A stretch of 64,000 nt of DNA, taken from the NCBI GenBank assembly GCA_947179485.1, contig OX359249.1, positions 54,757,402-54,821,401 of the forward strand, given 5' to 3'. This document shows positions 21,535-35,426 of the stretch, one piece after another. Position numbers and translations under genes: made by a program. The notes beneath the pieces were generated by a model. That model was not told the DNA's origin. It worked only from the letters and a program-made list of their open reading frames with translations, and did no database searches. This DNA is from Allacma fusca (taxonomy: Eukaryota; Arthropoda; Collembola; Symphypleona; Sminthuridae). Numbering within the stretch: the first letter of the stretch is position 1; each line of letters begins with the position of its first letter.

Positions 21535-24276
21535 GATGAATCGGAAAACTTAGAAAATAGCGATGAAAATGACGTCGTTGCATTAGTCACTTTTTCAGGT
21601 GTTTGCTGAATTCATCAGAATCTCTTTATATTTTGGGAATACACTCGAGCGGTCTGCTAAAGCTCAATTCTCGAATTCGAGATGAATCGAAAATCTTTGA
21701 AAATAGCTATGAAAATGAAGTGTCGTTGCTCTGGGTACTTTTTATGGTGTTTGCTGAACTCGTCGAAATCTCTTTCAACTTTGGGAATACACGCGGGCTG
21801 TCTGCCAAAGCTCAATTCTCGAATTTGTGATGAATCCGAAAACTGAAAATAGCGATGAAAATGACGTCGTTGCTCTGGTCACTTTTTATGGTGTGTGCTG
21901 AACTCGTCAGAATCTCTATACTTTGGGAATCCACTCAGGCAGTCTGCTTAAGCTCGTATCTCGAATTTACGATGAATCGAAAAACTAAAAAATGCTATAA
22001 AATGACGTCGTAGCTCTGGTCACTTTCAAGGGTGTTTAGTGAACCCGTCAGAATCTCTTTCAACTTTAGGAATACACGCGGGCGGTCTGCTTAAGCTCAA
22101 TTCTCGAATTTGAGATGAATCGGAAAACTTTGAAAATAGCTACGAAAATGAAGTGTCGTTGCTCTGGTCACTTTTTATGGTGTTTGCTAAAATCGGAATC
22201 TCTTTACATTTTGGGAATACACGCGGGCTGTCTGCAAAGGCTCAATTCTCGAATTTGAGATGAATCGGAAAACTGAAAATAGCGATGAAAATCACGTCGT
22301 TGCATTAGTCACTTTTTCAGGTGTTTGCTGAACTCATCAGAATCTCTTTATATTTTGGGAATACACGCGGGCAGTCTGCTAAAGCTCAATTCTCGAATTT
22401 GAGATGAATCGGAAAACTTTGAAAATAGCTACGAAAATGAAGCGTCGTTGCTCTGGTCACTTTTTATGGTGTTTGCTGAACTCGTCGGAATCTCTTTATA
22501 TTTTGGGAATACACGCGGGCTGTCTGCAAAGGCTCAATTCTCGAATTTGAGATGAATCGGAAAACTGAAAATAGCGATGAAAATGACGTCGTTGCATAAG
22601 TCACTTTTTCAAGTTAGTGAACCCGTCAGAATCTCTTTCAACTTTCGGAATACACGCGGGCGGTCTGGTAAACCTCAATTCTCGAATTTGAGATGAATCG
22701 GAAAACTTTGAAAATAGCTACGAAAATGAAGTGTCGTTGCTCTGGTCACTTTTTATGGTGTTTGCTGAACTCGGAATCTCTTTATATTTTGGGAATACAC
22801 GCGGGCTGTCTGCAAAGGCTCAATTCTCGAATTTGAGATCAATTGCAAAACTGAAAATAGCGATGAAAATGACGTCGATGCATTAGTCACTTTTTCAGGT
22901 GTTTGCTAAACATCAGAATCTCTTTATATTTTGGGAATACACGCGGGAAGTCTGCTAAAGCTCAATTCTCGAATTTGAGATGAATCGGAAAACTTTGAAA
23001 ATAGCTACGAAAATGAAGTGTCGTTGCTCTGGTCACTTTTTATGGTGTTTGCTGAACTCGTCAGAATCTCTTTATACTTTGGGAATCCACTCAGGCAGTC
23101 TGCTTAAGCTCGTATCTCGAATTTACGATGAATCGAAAAGCTTTTGAATTGCGATAAAATGACGTAGCTCTGGTCACTTTCAAGGGTGTTTAGTGAACCC
23201 GCCAGAATCTCTTTCAACTTTGGCAATACACGCGGACGGTCTGATAAAGCTCAATTTTCGAATTTGAGATGAATCGCGAAAACTGAAAATAGCGATGAAA
23301 ATGACGTCGTTGCTCTGGTCACTTTTTATGGTGTGTGCTGAACTCGTCAGAATCTCTTTATACTTTGGGAATCCACTCAGGCAGTCCGCTTAAGCTCGTA
23401 TCTCGAATTTACGATGAATCGAAAAACTTTAAAAAATGCGATAAAATGACGTAGCTCTGGTCACTTTCAATGGTGTTTTGTGAACCCGTCAGAATCTCTT
23501 TCAACTTTGGGAATACACGCGGGCGGTCTGCTAAAGCTCAATTCTCGAATTTGAGATGAATCGGAAAACTTTGAAAATAGCTACGAAAATGAAGTGTCGT
23601 TGCTCTGGTCACTTTTTCAGGTGTTTGCTGCACTCATCAGATTCTCTTTATATTTTGGGAATACACGCGGGCGGTCTGCTTAAGCTCAATTTTCGAATTT
23701 GAGATGAATCCGAAAACTTAAAAAATAGCGATGAAAATGAAGTGTCGTTGCTCTGGTCACTTTTTATGGTGTGTGCTGAACTCGTCAGAATCTCTTTATA
23801 CTTTGAGAATCCACTCAGGCAGTCTGCTTAAGCTCGTATATCGAATTGACGATGAATCGAAAAACTAAAAAATGTTATAAAATGACGTAGCTCTGGTCAC
23901 TTTCAAGGGTGTTTAGTGAACCCGTCAGAATCTCTTTATATTTTGGGAATACACGCGGGCGGTCTGCTAAAGCTCAATTCTCGAATTTGAGATGAATCGG
24001 AAAACTTTGAAAATAGCTACGGAAATGAAGTGTCGTTGCTCTGGTCACTTTTTATGGTGTTTGCTGAACTCGGAATCTCTTTATATTTTGGGAATACACG
24101 CGGGCTGTCTGCAAAGGCTCAATTCTCGAATTTGAGATGAATCGGAAAACTGAAAATAGCGATGAAAATGACGTCGTTGCATAAGTCACTTTTTCAGGTT
24201 AGTCAACCCGTCAGAATCTCTTTCAACTTTGGGAATACACGCGGGCGGTCTGGTAAACCTCAATTCTCGAATTTGA

Positions 24277-26734
24277 GATGAATCGGAAAACTGAAAATAG
24301 CTACGAAAATGAAGTGTCGTTGCTCTGGTCACTTTTTATGGTGTTTGCTGAACTCGGAATATCTTTATATTTTGGGAATACACGCGGGCTGTCTGCAAAG
24401 GCTCAATTCTCGAATTTGAGATCAATTGGAAAACTGAAAATAGCGATGAAAATGACATCGTTGCATTAGTCACTTTTTCAGGTGTTTGCTGAACTCATCA
24501 GAATCTCTTTATATTTTGGGAATACACGCGGGAAGTCTGCTAAAGCTCAATACTCGAATTTGAGATGAATCGGAAAACTTTGAAAATAGCTACGAAAATG
24601 AAGTGTCGTTGCTCTGGTCACTTTTTATGGTGTTTGCTGAACTCGTCAGAATCTCTTTATACTTTGGGAATCCACTCAGGCAGTCTGCTTAAGCTCGTAT
24701 CTCGAATTTACGATGAATCGAAAAGCTTTTAAATTGCGATAAAATGACGTAGCTCTGGTCACTTTCAAGGGTGTTTAGTGAACCCGCCAGAATCTCTTTC
24801 AACTTTGGCAATACACGCGGACGGTCTGATAAAGCTAAATTTTCGAATTTGAGATGAATCGCGAAAACTGAAAATAGCGATGAAAATGACGTCGTTGCTC
24901 TGGTCACTTTTTATGGTGTTTGCTGAACTCGTTGAAATCCCTTTAGACTTTGGCAATACACGCGGACGGTCTGCTAAAGCTCAATTTTCGAATTTGAGAT
25001 GAATCGGAAAACTTAGAAAATAGCGATGAAAATGACGTCGTTGCATTAGTCACTTTTTCAGGTGTTTGCTGAATTCATCAGAATCTGTTTATATTTTGGG
25101 AATACACTCGAGCGGTCTGCTAAAGCTCAATTCTCGAATTCGAGATGAATCGAAAATCTTTGAAAATAGCTATGAAAATGAAGTGTCGTTGCTCTGGGTA
25201 CTTTTTATGGTGTTTGCTGAACTCGTCGAAATCTCTTTCAACTTTGGGAATACACGAGGGCTGTCTGCCAAAGCTCAATTCTCGAATTTGTGATGAATCG
25301 GAAAACTGAAAATAGCGATGAAAATGACGTCGTTGCTCTGGTCACTTTTTATGGTGTGTGCTGAACTCGTCAGAATCTCTTTATACTTTGGGAATCCACT
25401 CAGGCAGTCCGCTTAAGCTCGTATCTCGAATTTACGATGAATCGAAAAACTTTAAAAAATGCGATAAAATGACGTAGCTCTGGTCACTTTCAATGGTGTT
25501 TTGTGAACCCGTCAGAATCTCTTTCAACTTTGGGAATACACGCGGGCGGTCTGCTAAAGCTCAATTCTCGAATTTGAGATGAATCGGAAAACTTTGAAAA
25601 TAGCTACGAAAATGAAGTGTCGTTGCTCTGGTCACTTTTTCAGGTGTTTGCTGCACTCATCAGATTCTCTTTATATTTTGGGAATACACGCGGGCGGTCT
25701 TCTTAAGCTCAATTTTCGAATTTGAGATGAATCCGAAAACTTAAAAAATAGCGATGAAAATGAAGTGTCGTTGCTCTGGTCACTTTTTATGGTGTGTGCT
25801 GAACTCGTCAGAATCTCTTTATACTTTGAGAATCCACTCAGGCAGTCTGCTTAAGCTCGTATATCGAATTGACGATGAATCGAAAAACAAAAAATGTTAT
25901 AAAATGACGTAGCTCTGGTCACTTTCAATGGTGTTTTGTGAACCCGTCAGAATCTCTTTCAACTTTGGGAATACACGCGGGCGGTCTGCTAAAGCTCAAT
26001 TCTCGAATTTGAGATGAATCGGAAAACTTTGAAAATAGCTACGAAAATGAAGTGTCGTTGCTCTGGTCACTTTTTCAGGTGTTTGCTGCACTCATCAGAT
26101 TCTCTTTATTTTTTGGGAATACACGCGGGCGGTCTGCTTAAGCTCAATTTTCGAATTTGAGATGAATCCGAAAACTTAAAAAATAGCGATGAAAATGAAG
26201 TGTCGTTGCTCTGGTCACTTTTTATGGTGTGTGCTGAACTCGTCAGAATCTCTTTATACTTTGAGAATCCACTCAGGCAGTCTGCTTAAGCTCGTATATC
26301 GAATTGACGATGAATCGAAAAACTAAAAAATGTTATAAAATGACGTAGCTCTGGTCACTTTCAAGGGTGTTTAGTGAACCCGTCAGAATCTCTTTATATT
26401 TTGGGAATACACGCGGGCGGTCTGCTAAAGCTCAATTCTCGAATTTGAGATGAATCGGAAAACTTTGAAAATAGCTACGGAAATGAAGTGTCGTTGCTCT
26501 GGTCACTTTTTATGGTGTTTGCTGAACTCGGAATCTCTTTATATTTTGGGAATACACGCGGGCTGTCTGCAAAGGCTCAATTCTCGAATTTGAGATGAAT
26601 CGGAAAACTGAAAATAGCGATGAAAATGACGTCGTTGCATAAGTCACTTTTTCAGGTTAGTCAACCCGTCAGAATCTCTTTCAACTTTGGGAATACACGC
26701 GGGCGGTCTGGTAAACCTCAATTCTCGAATTTGA
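24277..26734 (+). repeat. 2458-bp HOR unit, first copy
   Basis: About 17 monomers starting at the beta monomer with CTCGGAATATC. All class markers reappear 2458 bp later. The exact left and right limits are arbitrary because the unit is tandem. Confidence 0.75.
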
Positions 26735-29192
26735 GATGAATCGGAAAACTGAAAATAGCTACGAAAATGAAGTGTCGTTGCTCTGGTCACTTTTTATGGT
26801 GTTTGCTGAACTCGGAATATCTTTATATTTTGGGAATACACGCGGGCTGTCTGCAAAGGCTCAATTCTCGAATTTGAGATCAATTGGAAAACTGAAAATA
26901 GCGATGAAAATGACATCGTTGCATTAGTCACTTTTTCAGGTGTTTGCTGAACTCATCAGAATCTCTTTATATTTTGGGAATACACGCGGGAAGTCTGCTA
27001 AAGCTCAATACTCGAATTTGAGATGAATCGGAAAACTTTGAAAATAGCTACGAAAATGAAGTGTCGTTGCTCTGGTCACTTTTTATGGTGTTTGCTGAAC
27101 TCGTCAGAATCTCTTTATACTTTGGGAATCCACTCAGGCAGTCTGCTTAAGCTCGTATCTCGAATTTACGATGAATCGAAAAGCTTTTAAATTGCGATAA
27201 AATGACGTAGCTCTGGTCACTTTCAAGGGTGTTTAGTGAACCCGCCAGAATCTCTTTCAACTTTGGCAATACACGCGGACGGTCTGATAAAGCTAAATTT
27301 TCGAATTTGAGATGAATCGCGAAAACTGAAAATAGCTATGAAAATGACGTCGTTGCTCTGGTCACTTTTTATGGTGTTTGCTGAACTCGTTGAAATCCCT
27401 TTAGACTTTGGCAATACACGCGGACGGTCTGCTAAAGCTCAATTTTCGAATTTGAGATGAATCGGAAAACTTAGAAAATAGCGATGAAAATGACGTCGTT
27501 GCATTAGTCACTTTTTCAGGTGTTTGCTGAATTCATCAGAATCTGTTTATATTTTGGGAATACACTCGAGCGGTCTGCTAAAGCTCAATTCTCGAATTCG
27601 AGATGAATCGAAAATCTTTGAAAATAGCTATGAAAATGAAGTGTCGTTGCTCTGGGTACTTTTTATGGTGTTTGCTGAACTCGTCGAAATCTCTTTCAAC
27701 TTTGGGAATACACGAGGGCTGTCTGCCAAAGCTCAATTCTCGAATTTGTGATGAATCGGAAAACTGAAAATAGCGATGAAAATGACGTCGTTGCTCTGGT
27801 CACTTTTTATGGTGTGTGCTGAACTCGTCAGAATCTCTTTATACTTTGGGAATCCACTCAGGCAGTCCGCTTAAGCTCGTATCTCGAATTTACGATGAAT
27901 CGAAAAACTAAAAAATGCGATAAAATGACGTAGCTCTGGTCACTTTCAATGGTGTTTTGTGAACCCGTCAGAATCTCTTTCAACTTTGGGAATACACGCG
28001 GGCGGTCTGCTAAAGCTCAATTCTCGAATTTGAGATGAATCGGAAAACTTTGAAAATAGCTACGAAAATGAAGTGTCGTTGCTCTGGTCACTTTTTCAGG
28101 TGTTTGCTGCACTCATCAGATTCTCTTTATATTTTGGGAATACACGCGGGCGGTCTTCTTAAGCTCAATTTTCGAATTTGAGATGAATCCGAAAACTTAA
28201 AAAATAGCGATGAAAATGAAGTGTCGTTGCTCTGGTCACTTTTTATGGTGTGTGCTGAACTCGTCAGAATCTCTTTATACTTTGAGAATCCACTCAGGCA
28301 GTCTGCTTAAGCTCGTATATCGAATTGACGATGAATCGAAAAACAAAAAATGTTATAAAATGACGTAGCTCTGGTCACTTTCAATGGTGTTTTGTGAACC
28401 CGTCAGAATCTCTTTCAACTTTGGGAATACACGCGGGCGGTCTGCTAAAGCTCAATTCTCGAATTTGAGATGAATCGGAAAACTTTGAAAATAGCTACGA
28501 AAATGAAGTGTCGTTGCTCTGGTCACTTTTTCAGGTGTTTGCTGCACTCATCATATTCTCTTTATTTTTTGGGAATACACGCGGGCGGTCTGCTTAAGCT
28601 CAATTTTCGAATTTGAGATGAATCCGAAAACTTAAAAAATAGCGATGAAAATGAAGTGTCGTTGCTCTGGTCACTTTTTATGGTGTGTGCTGAACTCGTC
28701 AGAATCTCTTTATACTTTGAGAATCCACTCAGGCAGTCTGCTTAAGCTCGTATATCGAATTGACGATGAATCGAAAAACAAAAAATGTTATAAAATGACG
28801 TAGCTCTGGTCACTTTCAATGGTGTTTTGTGAACCCGTCAGAATCTCTTTATATTTTGGCAATACACGCGGGCGGTCTGCTAAAGCTCAATTCTCGAATT
28901 TGAGATGAATCGGAAAACTTTGAAAATAGCTACGGAAATGAAGTGTCGTTGCTCTGGTCACTTTTTATGGTGTTTGCTGAACTCGGAATCTCTTTATATT
29001 TTGGGAATACACGCGGGCTGTCTGCAAAGGCTCAATTCTCGAATTTGAGATGAATCGGAAAACTGAAAATAGCGATGAAAATGACGTCGTTGCATAAGTC
29101 ACTTTTTCAGGTTAGTGAACCCGTCAGAATCTCTTTCAACTTTGGGAATACGCGCGGGCGGTCTGGTAAACCTCAATTCTCGAATTTGAGAT
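26735..29192 (+). repeat. 2458-bp HOR unit, second copy
   Basis: Second copy of the unit at 24277-26734, with scattered differences, for example ATAGCTATG at 27331 in a monomer that reads ATAGCGATG in copy one, and ATCATATTC at 28550. Confidence 0.72.
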
Positions 29193-32100
29193 GAATCGGA
29201 AAATTTGAAAATAGCTACGAAAATGAAGTGTCGTTGCTCTGGTCACTTTTTATGGTGTTTGCTCAACTCGGAATCTCTTTATATTTTGGGAATACACGCG
29301 GGCTGTCTGCTAAGCTCAATTCTCGAATTTGTGATGAATCGGAAAACTGAAAATAGCGATGAAAATGACATCGTTGCATTAGTCAATTTTTCAGGTGTTT
29401 GCTGAACTCATCAGAATCTCTTTATATTTTGGGAATACACGCGGGAAGTCTGCTAAAGCTCAATTCTCGAATTTCAGATGAATCGGAAAACTTTGAAAAT
29501 AGCTACGAAAATGAAGTGTCGTTGCTCTGGTCACTTTTTATGGTGTTTGCTGAACTCGTCAGAATCTCTTTATATTTTGGGAATCCACTCAGGCAGTCTG
29601 CTTTATCTCGTATCTCGAATTTACGATGAATCGAAAAGCTTTTAAATTGCGATAAAATGACGTAGCTCTGGTCACTTTCAAGGGTGTTTAATGAACCCGC
29701 CAGAATCTCTTTCAACTTTGGCAATACACGCGGACGTTCTGATAAAGCTCAATTTTTGAATTTGAGATGAATCGCGAAAACTGAAAATAGCGATGAAAAT
29801 GACGTCGTTGCTCTGGTCACTTTTTATGGTGTTTGCTGAACTCGTTGAAATCCCTTTAGACTTTGGCAATACACGCGGACGGTCTGCTAAAGCTCAATTT
29901 TCGAATTTGAGATGAATCGGAAAACTTAGAAAATAGCGATGAAAATGACGTCGTTGCATTAGTCACTTTTTCAGGTGTTTGCTGAATTCATCAGAATCTC
30001 TTTATATTTTGGGAATACACTCGAGCGGTCTGCTAAAGCTCAATTCTCGAATTCGAGACGAATCGAAAATCTTTGAAAATAGCTATGAAAATGAAGTGTC
30101 GTTGCTCTGGGTACTTTTTATGGTGTTTGCTGAACTCGTCGAAATCTCTTTCAACTTTGGGAATACACGCGGGCTGTCTGCCAAAGCTCAATTCTCGAAT
30201 TTGTGATGAATCCGAAAACTGAAAATAGCGATGAAAATGACGTCGTTGCTCTGGTCACTTTTTATGGTGTGTGCTGAACTCGTCAGAATCTCTATACTTT
30301 GGGAATCCACTCAGGCAGTCTGCTTAAGCTCGTATCTCGAATTTACGATGAATCGAAAAACTAAAAAATGCTATAAAATGACGTCGTAGCTCTGGTCACT
30401 TTCAAGGGTGTTTAGTGAACCCGTCAGAATCTCTTTCAACTTTAGGAATACACGCGGGCGGTCTGCTTAAGCTCAATTCTCGAATTTGAGATGAATCGGA
30501 AAACTTTGAAAATAGCTACGAAAATGAAGTGTCGTTGCTCTGGTCACTTTTTATGGTGTTTGCTGAACTCGGAATCTCTTTATATTTTGGGAATACACGC
30601 GGGCTGTCTGCAAAGGCTCAATTCTCGAATTTGAGATGAATCGGAAAACTGAAAATAGCGATGAAAATGACGTCGTTGCATTAGTCACTTTTTCAGGTGT
30701 TTGCTGAACTCATCAGAATCTCTTTATATTTTGGGAATACACGCGGGAAGTCTGCTAAAGCTCAATTCTCGAATTTGAGATGAATCGGAAAACTTTGAAA
30801 ATAGCTACGAAAATGAAGTGTCGTTGCTCTGGTCACTTTTTATGGTGTTTGCTGAACTCGTCGGAATCTCTTTATATTTTGGGAATACACGCGGGCTGTC
30901 TGCAAAGGCTCAATTCTCGAATTTGAGATGAATCGGAAAACTGAAAATAGCGATGAAAATGACGTCGTTGCATAAGTCACTTTTTCAGGTTAGTGAACCC
31001 GTCAGAATCTCTTTCAACTTTGGGAATACACGCGGGCGGTCTGGTAAACCTCAATTCTCAAATTTGAGATGAATCGGAAAACTTTGAAAATAGCTACGAA
31101 AATGAAGTGTCGTTGCTCTGGTCACTTTTTATGGTGTTTGCTGAACTCGGAATCTCTTTATATTTTGGGAATACACGCGGGCTGTCTGCAAAGTCTCAAT
31201 TCTCGAATTTGAGATCAATTGGAAAACTGAAAATAGCGATGAAAATGACGTCGTTGCATTAGTCACTTTTTCAGGTGTTTGCTGAACTCATCAGAATCTC
31301 TTTATATTTTGGGAATACACGCGGGCGGTCTGGTAAACCTCAATTCTCGAATTTGAGATGAATCGGAAAACTTTGAAAATAGCTACGAAAATGAAGTGTC
31401 GTTGCTCTGGTCACTTTTTATGGTGTTTGCTGAACTCGGAATCTCTTTATATTTTGGGAATACACGCGGGCTGTCTGCAAAGGCTCAATTCTCGAATTTG
31501 AGATCAATTGGAAAACTGAAAATAGCGATGAAAATGACGTCGTTGCATTAGTCACTTTTTCAGGTGTTTGCTGAACTCATCAGAATCTCTTTATATTTTG
31601 GGAATACACGCGGGAAGTCTGCTAAAGCTCAATTCTCGAATTTGAGATGAATCCGAAAACTTAAAAAATAGCGATGAAAATGAAGTGTCGTTGCTCTGGT
31701 CACTTTTTATGGTGTGTGCTGAACTCGTCAGAATCTCTTTATACTTTGAGAATCCACTCAGGCAGTCTGCTTAAGCTCGTATATCGAATTGACGATGAAT
31801 CGAAAAACTAAAAAATGCTATAAATTGAGGTAGCTCTGGTCACTTTCAAGGGTGTTTAGTGAACCCGTCAGAATCTCTTTATATTTTGGGAATACACGCG
31901 GGCGGTCTGCTAAAGCTCAATTCTCGAATTTGAGATGAATCGGAAAACTTTGAAAATAGCTACGGAAATGAAGTGTCGTTGCTCTGGTCACTTTTTATGG
32001 TGTTTGCTGAACTCGGAATCTCTTTATATTTTGGGAATACACGCGGGCTGTCTGCAAAGGCTCAATTCTCGAATTTGAGATGAATCGGAAAACTGAAAAT

Positions 32101-33666
32101 AGCGATGAAAATGACGTCGTCGCATTAGTCACTTTTTCAGGTGTTTGCTGAACTCATCAGAATCTCTTTATATTTTGGGAATACACGCGGGAAGTCTGCT
32201 AAAGCTCAATTCTCGAATTTGAGATGAATCGGAAAACTTTAAAAATAGCTACGAAAATGAAGTGTCGTTGCTCTGGTCACTTTTTATGGTGTTTGCTGAA
32301 CTCGGAATCTCTTTATATTTTGGGAATACACGCGGGCTGTCTGCAAAGGCTCAATTCTCGAATTTGAGATGAATCGGAAAACTGAAAATAGCGATGAAAA
32401 TGACGTCGTTGCTTTAGTCACTTTTTCAGGTGTTTGCTGAACTCATCAGAATCTCTTTATATTTTGGGAATACACGCGGGAAGTCTGCTAAAGCTCAATT
32501 CTCGAATTTGAGATGAATCGGAAAACTTTGAAAATAGCTACGAAAATGAAGTGTCGTTGCTCTGGTCACTTTTTATGGTGTTTGCTGAACTCGTCGGAAT
32601 CTCTTTATATTTTGGGAATACACGCGGGCTGTCTGCAAAGGCTCAATTCTCGAATTTGAGATCAATTGGAAAACTGAAAATAGCGATGAAAATGACGTCG
32701 TTTCTCTGGTCACTTTTTATGGTGTTTGCTGAACTCGTCAGAATCTCTTTATACTTTGGGAATCCACTCAGGCAGTCTGCTTAAGCTCGTATCTCGAATT
32801 TACGATGAATCGAAAAACTAAAAAATGCTATAAAATGACGTCGTAGCTCTGGTCACTTTCAAGGGTGTTTAGTGAACCCGTCAGAATCTCTTTTAACTTT
32901 AGGAATACACGCGGGCGGTCTGCTAAAGCTCAATTCTCGAATTTGAGATGAATCGGAAAACTTTGAAAATAGCTACGAAAATGAAGTGTCGTTGCTCTGG
33001 TCACTTTTTATGGTGTTTGCTGAACTCGGAATATCTTTATATTTTGGGAATACACGCGGGCTGTCTGCAAAGGCTCAATTCTCGAATTTGAGATGAATCG
33101 GAAAACTGAAAATAGCGATGAAAATGACGTCGTTGCATAAGTCACTTTTTCAGGTTAGTAAACCCGTCAGAATCTCTTTCAACTTTGGGAATACACGCGG
33201 GCGGTCTGGTAAACCTCAATTCTCGAATTTGAGATGAATCGGAAAACTTTGAAAATAGCTACGAAAATGAAGTGTCGTTGCTCTGGTCAATTTTTATGGT
33301 GTTTGCTGAACTCGTCAGAATCTCTTGATGCTTTGGGAATCCACTCAGGCAGTCTGCTTAAGCTCGTATCTCGAATTTACGATGAATCGAAAAGCTTTTA
33401 AATTGCGATAAAATGACGTAGCTCTGGTCACTTTCAAGGGTGTTTAGTGAACCCGCCAGAATCTCTTTCAACTTTGGCAATACACGCGGACGGTCTGATA
33501 AAGCTCAATTTTCGAATTTGAGATGAATCGCGAAAACTGAAAATAGCGATGAAAATGACGTCGTTGCTCTGGTCACTTTTTATGGTGTTTGCTGAACTCG
33601 TTGAAATCCCTTTAGACTTTGGCAATAACCGCGGACGGGCTGCTAAAGCTCAATTTTGGAATTTGA

Positions 33667-35426
33667 GATGAATCCGAAAACTTAGAAAATAGCGATGAAA
33701 ATGACGTCGTTGCATTAGTCACTTTTTCAGGTGTTTGCTGAATTCATCAGAATCTCTTTATATTTTGGGAATACATTCGAGCGGTCTGCTAAAGCTCAAT
33801 TCTCGAATTCGAGATGAATCGAAAATCTTTGAAAATAGCTATGAAAATGAAGTGTCGTTGCTCTGGGTACTTTTTATGGTGTTTGCTGAACTCGTTGAAA
33901 TCCCTTTAGATTTTGGCAATACACGCGGACGGTCTGCTAAAGCTCAATTTTCGAATTTGAGATGAATCGGAAAACTTAGAAAATAGCGATGAAAATGACG
34001 TCGTTGCATTAGTCACTTTTTCAGGTGTTTGCTGAATTCATCAGAATCTCTTTATATTTTGGGAATACACTCGAGCGGTCTGCTAAAGCTCAATTCTCGA
34101 ATTCGAGATGAATCGAAAATCTTTGAAAATAGCTATGAAAATGAAGTGTCGTTGCTCTGGGTACTTTTCATGGTGTTTGCTGAACTCGTCGAAATCTCTT
34201 TCAACTTTGGGAATACACGCGGGCTGTCTGCCAAAGCTCAATTCTCGAATTTGAGATGAATCCGAAAACTTAGAAAATAGCGATGAAAATGACGTCGTTG
34301 CATTAGTCACTTTTTCAGGTGTTTGCTGAAATCATCAGAATCTTTTTATATTTTATGAATACACGCAGGCGGTCTGCTAAAGCTCAATTCTCGAATTTGA
34401 GATGAATCGGAAAACTGAAAATAACTACGAAAATGAAGTGTCGTTGCTCTGGTCACTTTTTCAGGTGTTTGCTGCACTCATCAGATTCTCTTTATATTTT
34501 GGGAATACACGCGGGCGGTCTGCTAAAGCTCAATTTTCGAATTTGAGATGAATCCGAAAACTTAAAAAATAGCGATGAAAATGACGTCGTTGCATAAGTC
34601 ACTTTTTCAGGTGTTTGCTGAATTCATCAGAATCTCTTTATATTTTGGGAATACACTCGAGCGGTCTGCTAAAGCTCAATTCTCGAATTCGAGATGAATC
34701 GAAAATCTTTGAAAATAGCTATGAAAATGAAGTGTCGTTGCTTTGGTCACTTTTTATGGTGTTTGCTGAACTCGTTGAAATCCCTTTAGACTTTGGCAAT
34801 ACACGCGGACGGTCTGCTAAAGCTCAATTTTCGAATTTGAGATGAATCGGAAAACTTAGAAAATAGCGATGAAAATGACGTCGTTGCATTAGTCACTTTT
34901 TCAGGTGTTTGCTGAATTCATCAGAATCTCTTTATATTTTGGGAATACACTCGAGCGGTCTGCTAAAGCTCAATTCTCGAATTCGAGATGAATCGAAAAT
35001 CTTTGAAAATAGCTATGAAAATGAAGTGTCGTTGCTCTGGGTACTTTTTATGGTGTTTGCTGAACTCGTCGAAATCTCTTTCAACTTTGGGAATACACGC
35101 GGGCTGTCTGCCAAAGCTCAATTCTCGAATTTGAGATGAATCCGAAAACTTAGAAAATAGCGATGAAAATGACGTCGTTGCATTAGTCACTTTTTCAGGT
35201 GTTTGCTGAAATCATCAGAATCTTTTTATATTTTATGAATACACGCGGGCGGTCTGCTAAAGCTCAATTCTCGAATTTGAGATGAATCGGAAGACTGAAA
35301 ATAACTACGAAAATGAAGTGTCGTTGCTCTGGTCACTTTTTCAGGTGTTTGCTACACTCATCAGATTCTCTTTATATTTTGGGAATACACGCGGGCGGTC
35401 TGCTAAAGCTCAATTTTCGAATTTGA
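33667..35426 (+). repeat. First short block of the 880-bp HOR
   Basis: This block holds twelve monomers in the order E-D-E-F-A-B-C-D-E-F-A-B. The final B carries GGAAGACTG (35290) and GCTACACTC, two marker changes that always sit at the right end of 880-bp blocks in this window. The next monomer (35427) starts the transition block. Confidence 0.78.

Larger units (their letters stand above)
21535..33666 (+). repeat. Satellite domain V: about 2.46-kb higher-order repeats
   Basis: E-F dimers (ACACTCGAGCGG, then GCTCTGGGTAC) recur near 21.6, 25.07, 27.52, 29.98 and 33.7 kb. The 24.3-29.2 kb part holds two near-identical 2458-bp units: equivalents lie at 24278/26736, 24765/27223, 25066/27524, and the marker CTTTATTTTTTGGG at 26108/28566. 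The next interval is 2455 bp. Near 22.55-23.2 kb is a copy of the 13.3-14.0 kb segment. The right part (32.6-33.7 kb) is an early version of the transition block found later at 35.4 and 53.1 kb. Confidence 0.75.
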
